A stretch of DNA of 64,000 nucleotides from Jiella endophytica. Lineage in GTDB: Bacteria > Pseudomonadota > Alphaproteobacteria > Rhizobiales > Rhizobiaceae. The notes under the pieces were generated by a model, which did no database searches, was not told the DNA's origin, and was given only the letters and a program-made list of their open reading frames with translations. The translations under genes were made by a program, and so were the position numbers. The stretch covers positions 62,001 through 126,000 of the forward strand of contig NZ_SOZD01000007.1 of the NCBI RefSeq assembly GCF_004519335.1, read 5' to 3'. Below are positions 18,582-27,528 of this stretch, one piece after another (the first letter of the stretch is position 1; every line of letters begins with the position of its first letter).

Positions 18582-19253
18582 TTGGACTGGAGCGAATCGA
18601 TCGACGGCTATTGCGAGCGGACCTCCGCCGCCTTCTGGGCCGAACCGCTGAATGCCTGGTCGAACCTTGCCTTCATCGCCGTCGCCTTTCTCGGCTACGG
18701 CCTGTGGAAGATGCGCGGCGGCAGGGACAAGGCGAGCGAGGCGCTGTGCCTCCTCGTCGGGGTGATCGGCGCCGGATCCTTCACCTTCCACACCGTCGCG
18801 ACGCGCTGGGCGAGCCTTGCCGACGTGATCCCCATCGCGGTCTTCATCTACGGCTATTTCGCGCTGGCGCTGCGCCGCTATTTCCTGCTGCCGCCGCTCG
18901 TCGCGGGGCTCGGGACGCTCGCCTTCTTCGCCGCATCCTTCGGGGCGGAGCCGGCGCTCGCCGCCATTGCCGGTTCCTCGGCGGGCTATTTGCCGGGGCT
19001 GCTGGCGATGCTTCTCATCGGCGGCATTCTCGTCGCCCGGCACAGGGAGCCGGGGCCGCTGATCCTTGCGGCCGGCGCGACCTTCTTCGTCTCCCTCGCC
19101 TTTCGCATGGTCGACGAGCCGGTCTGCGCCGCGCTGCCGACGGGCACGCACTTCCTCTGGCACATCCTCAATGCGGCAACGCTCGGGCTGCTTGTCGCCG
19201 CCGCGATCGACACCGTCCCCGCCTCGGAGCGCCGAACCACCGACCGCGCGTGA
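18582..19253 (+). CDS. Ceramidase-like integral membrane protein
   Basis: This 223-residue protein has about seven hydrophobic segments and belongs to the alkaline ceramidase/PAQR-like hydrolase group. The opening (DGYCERTSAAFWAEPLNAWS) is the family hallmark. SFTFHTVATRW supplies Ser and His residues of the zinc site, and GTHFLWHILNA supplies the C-terminal histidines. It could hydrolyse amide-linked lipids, but no bacterial substrate is known to me. The start is TTG at 18582, since the in-frame region upstream is closed by a stop at 18573; translation initiation looks weak. Confidence 0.82.
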   Translation: MDWSESIDGYCERTSAAFWAEPLNAWSNLAFIAVAFLGYGLWKMRGGRDKASEALCLLVGVIGAGSFTFHTVATRWASLADVIPIAVFIYGYFALALRRYFLLPPLVAGLGTLAFFAASFGAEPALAAIAGSSAGYLPGLLAMLLIGGILVARHREPGPLILAAGATFFVSLAFRMVDEPVCAALPTGTHFLWHILNAATLGLLVAAAIDTVPASERRTTDRA

Positions 19254-19292
19254 CGACCTTCTTTCCAGGAACTCCGCGTGTGGACGCGCCGC

Positions 19293-20390
19293 TCAGGCCG
19301 GCGGCGGGCCGGCGAGGAGATCGTCGACCCGACGGTCGCGCAGCGCAGAGATCGTCTCGATATCGCCCATGTCGAGCACCCGCAGCATGCCCTTCAGGAT
19401 CCGCGCCGGCAGATGCGGGCCACCATAGACGAGGCCGGTATAGAGCTGGACGAGATCGGCCCCCGCCTCGATCTTCATGATCGCGGTGCGTGCATCCTCG
19501 ATGCCGCCGACGCCGATCAGCGGAAAATCCGGCCCGACGGCGCGGCGAAAGCGCGCCAGAACCCAGGTGGAGCGTCGCATCAGCGGCCGGCCGGAAAGGC
19601 CGCCGGCCTCGCCCGCGACGGGATCTTTCTCGACGCCGTCGCGCGACAGCGTGGTGTTGCCGACGATCAGCCCGTCGACCTTGCGGTGGCGGGCGGCATC
19701 GGCGATCTCCTCGATCTGGTCCTCGGTCAGATCCGGCGCGACCTTGACGAAGACCGGCTTGCGCTCGCCCGCCGTCATCGCCGCATAGCCGTTGCGCGCC
19801 GCGACCACCGCCTTCAACAGCCGGTCGAGCTCGCTTCCCGACTGGAAGGCCCGCAGACCCGGCGTGTTCGGCGAGGAGATGTTGATCGTCAGATAGCTGG
19901 CGAAGCTCTCGAAGACGTTGACGCCTTCCACATAGTCGGCGAGCCGGTCTGGCGAATCCTTGTTGGCGCCGACATTCACGCCGACGATGCCGGGCTTCTT
20001 CGCCCGCGCCGCCAGCCGCTCGGCGGCGTCGGCATGGCCGTCATTGTTGAAGCCGAGGCGGTTGATCACCCCGCGCGCCTTCGGCAGCCGGAAGATTCGC
20101 GGGCGGGGATTGCCCTCCTGGGGCTGCGGCGTCAGCGTGCCGACCTCGACGAAGCCGAAGCCGAGCTTCAGCGCCGCGTCCGGCACCTCGGCGTTCTTGT
20201 CGTAGCCCGCCGCAAGGCCGAGCGGATTGGGAAAGCGGATGCCGGCGACGTCGACATGCAGCCGGCCGTCCACAGGGATGTCGAGATCGCGGATCAGGCC
20301 GCGCCGCAGCGCCTCGATCGACAGGCCATGGGCGCGCTCGGCATCGAGCCGGAACAGCGCCGGCCGGGCAAGACGATAAAGAAGGCTCAT
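19293..20390 (-). CDS. pyrD: Dihydroorotate dehydrogenase (quinone), class 2
   Basis: This 365-residue flavoenzyme oxidises dihydroorotate to orotate with quinone in pyrimidine synthesis. The N-terminal amphipathic membrane-binding region is MSLLYRLARPALF. NISSPNTPGLRAFQ contains the catalytic Ser of class 2 enzymes, and KVAPDLTEDQ, GLIVGNTT, GGLSGRPL and GVGGIEDA bind FMN. It is followed closely upstream by the DUF952 gene, as in other rhizobia. Confidence 0.96.
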   Translation of the reverse strand: MSLLYRLARPALFRLDAERAHGLSIEALRRGLIRDLDIPVDGRLHVDVAGIRFPNPLGLAAGYDKNAEVPDAALKLGFGFVEVGTLTPQPQEGNPRPRIFRLPKARGVINRLGFNNDGHADAAERLAARAKKPGIVGVNVGANKDSPDRLADYVEGVNVFESFASYLTINISSPNTPGLRAFQSGSELDRLLKAVVAARNGYAAMTAGERKPVFVKVAPDLTEDQIEEIADAARHRKVDGLIVGNTTLSRDGVEKDPVAGEAGGLSGRPLMRRSTWVLARFRRAVGPDFPLIGVGGIEDARTAIMKIEAGADLVQLYTGLVYGGPHLPARILKGMLRVLDMGDIETISALRDRRVDDLLAGPPPA

Positions 20391-20432
20391 GCGGCCGGCC
20401 TCGTTACGGGCTTGAACGCGCTGGGGCGGCCA

Positions 20433-20780
20433 TTACCGCATCGCGCCGGGAAAGAGATGGTGCCCGTCCGCCCCGATCGGCAGATCCTCGACCCAGAGCA
20501 CCGCGGTGATCGGCAGGCTGGCGTAAAGATGCGGAAACAGCGCGCCGCCGCGGGATTTTTCGTATTTCAGCGCATCCCCGAGCAGCGCCGGATCGACGGC
20601 GACGAGGACGAGATCGTCGATGCCGGCAAAATGCCGGTCGGCTGTCTCGCGGACCTGGGCGCTGGTCGAGAAGTGGATGTAGCCGTCGGCGAGATCGACG
20701 GGCGCCCCGTCGAGCCGGCCGGCGGCCTTGGCTTCGGCCCAGAGGCCGCGGGGCAGGATTTTGTAGATCGTCCGTTCCAT
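20433..20780 (-). CDS. DUF952 family protein
   Basis: This 115-residue protein begins MERTIYKILPRGLW, with an alternative start 18 bases upstream at 20798. DLADGYIHFSTSAQVRET and LFPHLYASLP with AVLWVEDLP are typical of DUF952, a small cytoplasmic family often encoded beside pyrD. No enzymatic function is established. The stop lies 42 bases before the pyrD start, so the two are likely co-transcribed. Confidence 0.85.
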   Translation of the reverse strand: MERTIYKILPRGLWAEAKAAGRLDGAPVDLADGYIHFSTSAQVRETADRHFAGIDDLVLVAVDPALLGDALKYEKSRGGALFPHLYASLPITAVLWVEDLPIGADGHHLFPGAMR

Positions 20781-20933
20781 GGAAAACAGCGGTGCCAAAC
20801 AATCGGCGGAAAATCAATTCGCCAGGCGTCACATCGTGGCCACCCTGGCTTGCGACACTACTGGTCGAGACGGCAGCGGCAAGCTCCAGCCGGTTGCAGG
20901 CGGGCCAGCGCCGGCTGGCGGGGAAGCGGGGAG

Positions 20934-21440
20934 ATGGCGATGACGAACGGCCACAGGACGACTGCCCTTCGGATGCTGGCCGGCTTTGCCGCAGCCAGCT
21001 TTCTCGCCGGTCCGGCGCTCGCCCAATCCGCCATAGGTGAGATGCATGGGGGCGCGATGCATGGCGGCGCGATGCATGGTGGCGAGAGCGAACGCCCCGG
21101 CCGCTACGAGATCGTCAGGATCGACGGTGTCGTCGCGAGACTCGACACCGCCACCGGCCAGCTCGCCAGCTGCCGGGTGGCTGCCGAGACCATCCGCTGC
21201 GGCAAGGCGCCGGCGGCCGGCGAGCCGCAGCCCTTTGAGGCGCGGATCAGGGCGCTGGAGCGGCGGGTCTCGGCGCTCGAGAGCGAGCTTGCCGAGGGCG
21301 GCTCGGCGCTGACCGGCAGCGACGAGACCGACATTGCGATCGAGCGGATGCAGAAGCTGTTCCGGGGTTTTGCCGACATCGTCAAGGAACTCGAAGAGGG
21401 TCGCGAGGACGGGGCCAAGCCGCTGCCGAACCGCACCTGA
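20934..21440 (+). CDS. Exported Met/His-rich coiled-coil protein of unknown function
   Basis: This 168-residue protein has a Sec signal (GFAAASFLAGPALAQS). Three consecutive MHGGA-type units follow at the mature N terminus, encoded by 15-base direct repeats at 21042-21086. A short beta domain (YEIVRIDGVVARLD, LASCRVAAETIRC) with two cysteines is next, then a coiled coil (RIRALERRVSALESEL). The Met/His repeats could bind copper or another soft metal, which is inference. Starts at 20934 and 20940 are both possible; GGGGAG favours the second. Confidence 0.7.
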   Translation: MAMTNGHRTTALRMLAGFAAASFLAGPALAQSAIGEMHGGAMHGGAMHGGESERPGRYEIVRIDGVVARLDTATGQLASCRVAAETIRCGKAPAAGEPQPFEARIRALERRVSALESELAEGGSALTGSDETDIAIERMQKLFRGFADIVKELEEGREDGAKPLPNRT

Positions 21441-21955
21441 GCGGGCCGGGCGATCGCTTCGAATTGCCGCAAGTGGGCAGCCAGATCGGTCCTCGGACTT
21501 CCATCGCGCCAGGCCGACTGGCTCGATGAGCTCACGGGCCCAGACGGGCGCACGGGCAGCGTCCATCCTGCGGGTTCGGATCGACGCCCGGGGTCATACC
21601 TGCTCATCCACGAACTCCGCCGGCCCGCCCTTATGTGCTCCCCCCTTGCGAGACCTCGGCTCCCGCACGCTTGCCCCGGTCTCGCGCGAAACACCGGCAT
21701 TGCCCCGACCCCGTGCCGTAGATGGCTGCCCCACCGCCGCTTCGCCGGCACATGACCGGACGGTGACAGCCTGCCCTCGCCCGGTCGCCCGACCGGCAAA
21801 GCGAAATCAGGGCTTGAAGATGCGGGCGTTCTGTCATATCCCCGCGCCGTTCGAAGACGGGCCGCAACCGGGCCCGGGCGCTCACCTCAGACCGCTTCGC
21901 GACGAGAGCCTGCCGGGCCTCATGCGGCCGCAGGGTGTCAGACGTCTTTCGGATT
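21441..21955. other. Gap without recognised gene
   Basis: This 515-base stretch precedes tRNA-Ser. Open frames exist on both strands, as expected at this GC content, but none has a ribosome-binding site together with a recognisable protein. I see no hairpin with a T-run and no repeat copy. Confidence 0.5.
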
Positions 21956-22045
21956 GGTGAGGTGGCCGAGTGGTTGAAGGCGCACGCCTGGAACGCGTGT
22001 ATACGGGAAACCGTATCGAGGGTTCGAATCCCTCTCTCACCGCCA
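21956..22045 (+). tRNA. tRNA-Ser (GGA anticodon)
   Basis: The 90-base sequence folds as a class II tRNA. The acceptor GGTGAGG pairs with TCTCACC with one wobble. The anticodon loop CTGGAAC gives GGA. The variable arm is long, the T arm is GGGTTCGAATCCC, and CCA is encoded. Confidence 0.97.
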
Positions 22046-22655
22046 CTTGCCCTCTGTCCGGCCCGGAGACATGGGTACCGGATCGTCCCGAAGACTTGCG
22101 GCGCAGACCTCTCACGACCATCGCTGTTCCGGAAACCGACCAAAGATGCCGGATCGGTCTTAGCCAGCGACGGAGAGGTATCCGCCTGGAGCGCAGTGCG
22201 TCCAACTAAACGGCGCTCCCTGTCGACGGGGCGCCGTGCGATCGACGATCCTGAACTCTTTTGCGCGGATTGCCAGGCGGCCTGCCGGCGCTTCGCGGGC
22301 CATCGTGGCTGCGTCTTGCCGAGCGCCACCTATCTTGGAAAGCTATAGCGCCGGCGAACGAACCATCATTGTCGTCGCGGTCGGAACGCTGGCCATTTCC
22401 AAAAACCATGCCGCGGCGCGAGCGCATATGCCACGGGTAGCAATCGCGGCTACCTCAATCCAGAGCCAAGGCGGCCGCGGGACGGCTCGGCGCCAAGCCA
22501 TATCAATTCGATATAGCTTCCGAGGAATATACTATTATGCCTCGCCAGCGCTTCGCCGATAGGTTCCGGCCGAAGCATGGCCTTGATGGGGAGGACCATG
22601 CCTTCGGCAGATTGCGCCGTCGAACCGACGGCTCGACGAACAGGGAGGAAGGAAT
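22046..22655. other. Long upstream region of the first Liv transporter
   Basis: This 610-base stretch holds no recognised gene. It separates the core region and tRNA-Ser from the catabolic island. Its last 160 bases contain a less GC-rich patch with the possible promoter described separately. Open frames crossing it are not supported by sites or similarity. Confidence 0.5.
22500..22533 (+). promoter_or_regulatory. Possible promoter/operator upstream of the first substrate-binding protein
   Basis: An inverted repeat ATATC-aattc-GATAT (22500-22514) is followed by a TATACT -10-like hexamer (22528-22533). The patch is AT-rich against a very GC-rich background and lies about 125 bases before the start codon. 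No convincing -35 hexamer is seen. The inverted repeat could be a regulator site. Confidence 0.35.
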
Positions 22656-23873
22656 ATGGTCACCAAGCCAAAGGGGGCGCTCGGAGCGTTTGCTCTCGCC
22701 ATGCTCTGCAGTGCCGCGTTCGGCGCCGATGCATCGGCGCAGGACGGCCCGGTGAGGCTCGGCATCCTGACGCCGAAACAGGGCGCCAGCGCGTCGATCG
22801 GTCAGAGCATGGCACGCGGCGCCGAACTGGCGATCGAGCTCCATGGCGGCAAGGTTCTCGGCAGGGACATCAAGACCGTCTGGCTCGACGAGGCGAGCCC
22901 GCAGGTGGCCCAGCAGAACATGCAGAAGATGGCCGACGACTATAGCGTCGCCGGCGTGGTGGGCGGCAATTCCAGTTCCGCGACGCTGGCGATGATGCCG
23001 GTCGCCGAGCGCGAGAAGATCCCCTTCATTTCCGCCGGGTCCGCGGCGTCCGAGGTGACCGGGGCGAGCTGCAACCGCTATACGTTTCGCACCCAGGCAC
23101 CCGTGCCGGTGCAGGTCTCGGCCGTGTTCGACCGGCTGAAGGATCAGAAGCTCTATTTCATGACGCCGTCCTACGCCTTCGGCCAGGACGTGCTGCGCAC
23201 GGCGCGCTCGATGCTGGACGGTGTCGGTGCCTCGGAAGCCGGCAATGACGAAGTCCCGGTCAACACCGCCGACTACTCTTCCTACATTCTCAAGATCCGC
23301 CAGGCCTCGCCAGATGCCGTGTTCGGCGCCCTCGTCGGCCTCGATCTGTCGAACTTTTTGAAGCAGTGGCGCGAACTCGGGATGCAAGGCGAGATCCCGG
23401 TCTACGAAGTCGCCGTTTCGGACACCGACTTCTGGGACATCGGTCCGGACGCTTCGACCGGAATCCACGTGAAGCCCTGGTACTACAACGATCCCGCCAA
23501 TCCCGACGTCGAGAAGAAGTTCGTCGAGGCCTATGAGGAGGAGCACGGCCAGCCGCCTTCGGACAAGGCCTGGTCCGGCTGGTTCGCGATGACCGCCATG
23601 CTCGATTCGATCGAAGCTGCCGGCAGCACCGATCCGAAGGAGGTCGTCAAGCAGATCGAATCCTGGACCTACGACGCCGGCGAGTTCCCCTATTACTTCC
23701 GCAAATGGGATCACCAGCTCATCCGCCCGTCGGTGATCGTCCAGGTGAAGGACGAGATCACCGACAAGTGGGACTACATGAACGTGATCGGCACCTCGAC
23801 CAGCGGCAAGGAGGACACCCTCAAGGCCTTCGGCACGCAGGAAGAGATCGGCTGCAAGATGGGCGAGCTCTGA
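22656..23873 (+). CDS. Liv-type ABC transporter substrate-binding protein (system 1)
   Basis: This 405-residue periplasmic protein has a Sec signal (GAFALAMLCSAAFGADASAQ) and the two-lobed Peripla_BP_6 pattern: VRLGILTPKQGASASIG, VAGVVGGNSSSATLAM, then IPFISAGSAAS. Cys139 (GASCNRYTF) and Cys400 (IGCKMGEL) match the cysteine positions of the second system's protein and may form a disulfide. The family binds amino acids, amides, aromatic or other organic acids. GGGAGGA precedes the ATG. Permease genes follow after a 198-base gap that contains a dispersed repeat and a hairpin. Confidence 0.92.
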   Translation: MVTKPKGALGAFALAMLCSAAFGADASAQDGPVRLGILTPKQGASASIGQSMARGAELAIELHGGKVLGRDIKTVWLDEASPQVAQQNMQKMADDYSVAGVVGGNSSSATLAMMPVAEREKIPFISAGSAASEVTGASCNRYTFRTQAPVPVQVSAVFDRLKDQKLYFMTPSYAFGQDVLRTARSMLDGVGASEAGNDEVPVNTADYSSYILKIRQASPDAVFGALVGLDLSNFLKQWRELGMQGEIPVYEVAVSDTDFWDIGPDASTGIHVKPWYYNDPANPDVEKKFVEAYEEEHGQPPSDKAWSGWFAMTAMLDSIEAAGSTDPKEVVKQIESWTYDAGEFPYYFRKWDHQLIRPSVIVQVKDEITDKWDYMNVIGTSTSGKEDTLKAFGTQEEIGCKMGEL

Positions 23874-23895
23874 GCCAAGCCCGGAGAAGGCGCCA

Positions 23896-24000
23896 CAGCA
23901 TCGGCCCGAAAATCGGGAACGATTTTCTCAAAAGCACGATGCGGTGATTCGATCACTTTGAGCGTCCCTTGTGCGTCCGTTCGGACGCACGGCGCTCCAG
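23896..24000 (+). repeat. Dispersed ~100-bp repeat, copy B
   Basis: The most complete of three copies. It ends in a strong palindrome, GTGCGTCCG-TT-CGGACGCAC. It lies between the substrate-binding protein and livH of system 1, in the same orientation as copies A and C. Confidence 0.8.
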
Positions 24001-24016
24001 GCGGCTTCTCCCCCTT

Positions 24017-24039
24017 GCTGTCGGCAACATCCCGACAGC
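24017..24039 (+). promoter_or_regulatory. Intercistronic hairpin before livH (system 1)
   Basis: GCTGTCGG and CCGACAGC form a perfect eight-pair stem with a seven-base loop. Together with the palindrome of repeat copy B it could protect the upstream mRNA, so that the binding protein is made in excess over the membrane subunits. No T-run is present. Confidence 0.45.
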
Positions 24040-24071
24040 CAGCAGATCGCCCCTTCCGAAAGCGGAACCTT

Positions 24072-24938
24072 ATGGAAATCATCCTCTCGCAAGCCGCCAA
24101 CGGCGTCGTGCTGGGAGTGATCTACATCCTGATCTCGGTCGGGCTGTCGATCACCTTCGGCATGCTCGGCATCATCAATTTCGCCCACGGGGCGTTCTTC
24201 GCCCTCGGCGCCTATTTTTCCTATGAGCTCGCCAGCCGCTTCGGATGGAGCGCGGCGATCGCGGCTCCGCTTCTGGCCGCGGCCATCGGAATGCTCGTCG
24301 AGGTCGTCCTGATCCGCCGTCTCTACGGCAAGGAACCGCTGCTCAGCCTCGTCGTCACCTTCGCCCTCGCTCTGCTGATCGAGGCGGTGATCCGCTCGGT
24401 CTGGGGCACCGGCGGACGGCCGCTCTCGCCGCCGGCGATCTTCAATGGCATCGTCGAGATCGGCCCGATCCTGATGACCACCTACCGCTTTGCGGTGCTC
24501 GTCATTACCGTCGCCGTCCTGCTTGCGCTGTGGGCCTTCCTGGCGCTGACGCCCTATGGCCGGGTGATCCGCGCCGGCAGCCGGGATCCGGAGATGGTCG
24601 ACATGCTCGGCATCAACCTGCCGCGCGTCTTCACCGCCGTCTTCGGCCTCGGCTGCGGCATTGCCGCGATCGCCGGCGTTCTCGCCGGGCCGCTCTGGAC
24701 GGTGTCTCCCTCGATGGCCGCCAACGCCATCATGCCGGCCTTCGTCATCGTCGCCATCGGCGGGCTGGGGTCGTTCAGCGGGGCGGTGATCGCCGGGCTG
24801 TTCGTCGGCATCACCACGGCGCTGACCGTCCAGTTCTGGCCCGAGGCCTCCTCGGCGGCGATGTACGTCCTGATGCTGCTCATCCTCCTCGTACGCCCGC
24901 GCGGTCTGCTCGGCACTCAGTGGGAACGTTTCGAATGA
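24072..24938 (+). CDS. Liv-type ABC transporter permease LivH (system 1)
   Basis: This 288-residue protein has about eight membrane segments. SITFGMLGIINFAHGAFFALGAY near the N terminus and the late loop FVIVAIGGLGSFSGAVIAGL are hallmarks of LivH permeases. It pairs with the LivM part of the following fusion protein. The ATG at 24072 begins MEIILSQAANG. The stop overlaps the start of the fusion gene (ATGA), indicating translational coupling. Confidence 0.93.
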   Translation: MEIILSQAANGVVLGVIYILISVGLSITFGMLGIINFAHGAFFALGAYFSYELASRFGWSAAIAAPLLAAAIGMLVEVVLIRRLYGKEPLLSLVVTFALALLIEAVIRSVWGTGGRPLSPPAIFNGIVEIGPILMTTYRFAVLVITVAVLLALWAFLALTPYGRVIRAGSRDPEMVDMLGINLPRVFTAVFGLGCGIAAIAGVLAGPLWTVSPSMAANAIMPAFVIVAIGGLGSFSGAVIAGLFVGITTALTVQFWPEASSAAMYVLMLLILLVRPRGLLGTQWERFE

Positions 24939-27445
24939 AGATGCCCGCAGTCTTGAAGCATCCGGTGCTGGTCAGCACGCTGGTGCTGCTCGCCCTGAGC
25001 CTGTTCACGCTCTGGGAGGGTGACGCGATCACCTACACCACCAAGATCACCATCTACGTCCTCTATGCCATGGGCGTGAATCTGATGATCGGCTATATCG
25101 GCCTGGTGCCGTTCGGCGCGTCCGTGTTCTTCGGATGCGCTAGCTACGCGGTGGCGATTTCGCTTTTCGGACCGGTCGTCAACAACGAGATCGTCGCGCT
25201 GCTGTTCGCCGCCGCCTTCTCGCTCGTCGCGGCGGTCCTCCTTGGCGCCGTCATCCTGCACCGCACCGGGGTCTATTTCGCCCTCATCACCCTCGCTCTG
25301 TCGCAGGTTGGCTACGAGGTCGCCTTCCAGTGGACGGACCTGACCGGCGGCGAGAACGGCATCCAGGGCGTGCCCCGCCCGCTCTTCACCGATGCCCTGT
25401 CGTTCCACTGGTTCACCGTCGCGCTGGTGATCCTGCTGATCGCCGGCATGTGGCGGCTGGCGCACATCCCGTTCGGCCGGACGATGCAGGCGGTGCGCGA
25501 CAACGAACAGCGCGCCATGACCCTCGGCTACAACACCTTCGCGATCAAGTGGATCGGATTTGCCATCGGCGCCACCATCGTCGGCATCGCCGGCGGCCTG
25601 CTCGCGCTTCTCTTGCAGGGCGCCTATGCCGACAACATGAACTGGCAGCGCGCCGGCGATCCGGTGCTGATGGCGGCCCTTGGAGGCGTACATCATTTCC
25701 TCGGACCGCTGTGGGGCGCCATCACGTTCCTGCTGCTCGAGGAGCAGCTGAGCGTCATCACCGACAACTGGTGGCTCTATTTCGCGCCGATCATCATCAT
25801 CTTCGCGATCCTGTCGCCGGAGGGGATGCAGGGCATCTTCCTGAAGCTCTTCAAGCGCGACCACTGGACGCTGACCCGCAACACGGTCCCGCCGATGCCG
25901 TCCAGCATCCAGCCCTTCACCGCACGGACCGGCGAAAGCCGCGAGGCAGGCGCCGCCGTGCTGGAGGTCCGCAAGCTGTCGAAGTCGTTCGGCTCGATCG
26001 TCACCCAGAAGGACATCTCCCTGGCGTTTCACGAGCGCACGCTGCACAGCGTGATCGGCCCGAACGGCGCCGGCAAGACGACGTTCTTCAACCTCCTGAC
26101 CGGGCTCCAGCGACCGGACGGCGGCCAGATCCTCTTCCGCGGCAAGGACATCACCGCCCTTTCGACCCACAAGCGGGCGCGGCTCGGCATCGCCCGGTCC
26201 TTCCAGATCATCAGCGTCTTTCCCAACCTGACGGCCTTCGAGAACGTGCGGATGGCGGTGCAGGCCGGCCGCAAGGGTACCATCGCCTTCTGGCGCGACG
26301 CCCATAGCGATGCCGCGATCTGCGAGGAGACCTGGTCCATCCTCGACGCGGTCGGCCTTCTCGACCGCGCCTCCAGGCCCTGCACCGAACTGCCGCATGG
26401 CGAGATCCGGCTTCTCGAGATCGCCGTCACTTTGGCAGGCAAGGCGGAGATCCTGCTTCTCGACGAGCCTCTGGCAGGCCTTGGCGAGAGCGACCGCATC
26501 GTCGTGTCCGACCTGATCAAGAAGCTCTCGACCACCCATCCGGTGGTGCTGATCGAACACGACATCGACCGTGTGATCGCGATGTCCGACCGCATCACCG
26601 TGCTCCACGAAGGGCGGCTGATCGCCGATGGCGAGCCGGCGCGAGTCGCCCGGGACCCGGCGGTGATCGAGGCCTATATGGGCAGCGGCAGTTCCGAAAC
26701 GGTGCCGGCGGGATCGGCCAAGGCCGCAAGCACCGATCGAACGGCGGCCGAACCGCTGCTCGAACTCAAGGACGTCAGCGCCGGCTATGGCGGGGGCACC
26801 GTTCTCGAGGGTGTCGACATGGTCATCCGCGAAAACCAGGTGGTCGCCCTGCTCGGCCGCAACGGCGTCGGCAAGACGACGACCCTGAAGACCATCATGG
26901 GCACGATCCACCCCAAGCGCGGGCAGATCCTCTTCGGCGGCCGGGACATCGGCAATCTGCGGCCTGACCTCATCAACCGCGCCGGCATTTCCATCGTGCC
27001 GGAAGGACGCCGGCTGTTCCCGAACCTCACGGTCAACGAGAACCTCGCATTGGCCGCGCGCAGCGGCGGTGCGAGCCTCGAGGAAATCCACGACCTGTTC
27101 CCCAGGCTGCGCGTTCTGACCCGCTCCAAGGCGCAGAACCTTTCGGGCGGCGAGCGCCAGATGGTGGCGATCGCCCGTGCGCTGATGGTGCCGAGCCAGC
27201 TCATCCTTCTGGACGAGCCCTATGAGGGACTGGCGCCGGCCGTCGTGGCGGAGGTGAAGGCGGCGGTCCGCACGATCAGCACCCGCAGTTCGCTGCTGAT
27301 CGTCGAACACCATGCCGACGAGGTCATCGCCCTCGCCGACTGGGTCTACGTCCTCGTCAACGGCAAGGTCGCTTTCGATGGCGCGTCCGACGAACTCGCC
27401 GGCAATCCGACGCTGAAGGATCAGCTTCTCGGCATCGCCGCCTGA
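24935..27445 (+). CDS. Fused LivM permease - LivG ATPase - LivF ATPase (system 1)
   Basis: One uninterrupted frame of 836 residues. LivM occupies about residues 1-320 (NLMIGYIGLVPFG, DLTGGENGIQG). LivG spans about 342-590 with Walker A GPNGAGKTT near 374 and Walker B ILLLDEPLAGLG. LivF spans about 605-836 with GRNGVGKTT, NLSGGERQM and LILLDEPYEGLAP. These three are normally separate genes. The LivG signature reads LPHGE where LSYGQ/LSGGQ is usual. Short Ser/Ala/Pro-rich linkers join the domains. It overlaps livH by four bases. No frameshift or internal start site is evident. Confidence 0.93.
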   Translation: MKMPAVLKHPVLVSTLVLLALSLFTLWEGDAITYTTKITIYVLYAMGVNLMIGYIGLVPFGASVFFGCASYAVAISLFGPVVNNEIVALLFAAAFSLVAAVLLGAVILHRTGVYFALITLALSQVGYEVAFQWTDLTGGENGIQGVPRPLFTDALSFHWFTVALVILLIAGMWRLAHIPFGRTMQAVRDNEQRAMTLGYNTFAIKWIGFAIGATIVGIAGGLLALLLQGAYADNMNWQRAGDPVLMAALGGVHHFLGPLWGAITFLLLEEQLSVITDNWWLYFAPIIIIFAILSPEGMQGIFLKLFKRDHWTLTRNTVPPMPSSIQPFTARTGESREAGAAVLEVRKLSKSFGSIVTQKDISLAFHERTLHSVIGPNGAGKTTFFNLLTGLQRPDGGQILFRGKDITALSTHKRARLGIARSFQIISVFPNLTAFENVRMAVQAGRKGTIAFWRDAHSDAAICEETWSILDAVGLLDRASRPCTELPHGEIRLLEIAVTLAGKAEILLLDEPLAGLGESDRIVVSDLIKKLSTTHPVVLIEHDIDRVIAMSDRITVLHEGRLIADGEPARVARDPAVIEAYMGSGSSETVPAGSAKAASTDRTAAEPLLELKDVSAGYGGGTVLEGVDMVIRENQVVALLGRNGVGKTTTLKTIMGTIHPKRGQILFGGRDIGNLRPDLINRAGISIVPEGRRLFPNLTVNENLALAARSGGASLEEIHDLFPRLRVLTRSKAQNLSGGERQMVAIARALMVPSQLILLDEPYEGLAPAVVAEVKAAVRTISTRSSLLIVEHHADEVIALADWVYVLVNGKVAFDGASDELAGNPTLKDQLLGIAA

Positions 27446-27528
27446 CCGGGGGCGCACCCAGCCAACCCATACCGGCCGCATCCCGAAGAGGTTGCGACCG
27501 CCGAACGTAACGATCAGCGAAGACGGGC

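Noticed and set aside
21631-22329. Minus-strand open frame across tRNA-Ser whose peptide includes [15 protein letters not shown]
   Set aside because: This peptide is the antisense translation of the tRNA-Ser gene, a well-known false annotation. No ribosome-binding site or independent similarity supports it.
22046-22655. Integration site and island border at tRNA-Ser
   Set aside because: The catabolic island begins about 600 bases after tRNA-Ser, but no integrase and no second copy of the tRNA 3' end was found at the other side near 43.7 kb.
24917-27481. Very long minus-strand open frame opposite the system 1 transporter fusion, with similar ones opposite 16860-19163 and 61407-63488
   Set aside because: High GC content produces long antisense frames opposite real genes. 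The plus-strand proteins have full domain motifs, while the antisense ones are low-complexity, charged sequences.
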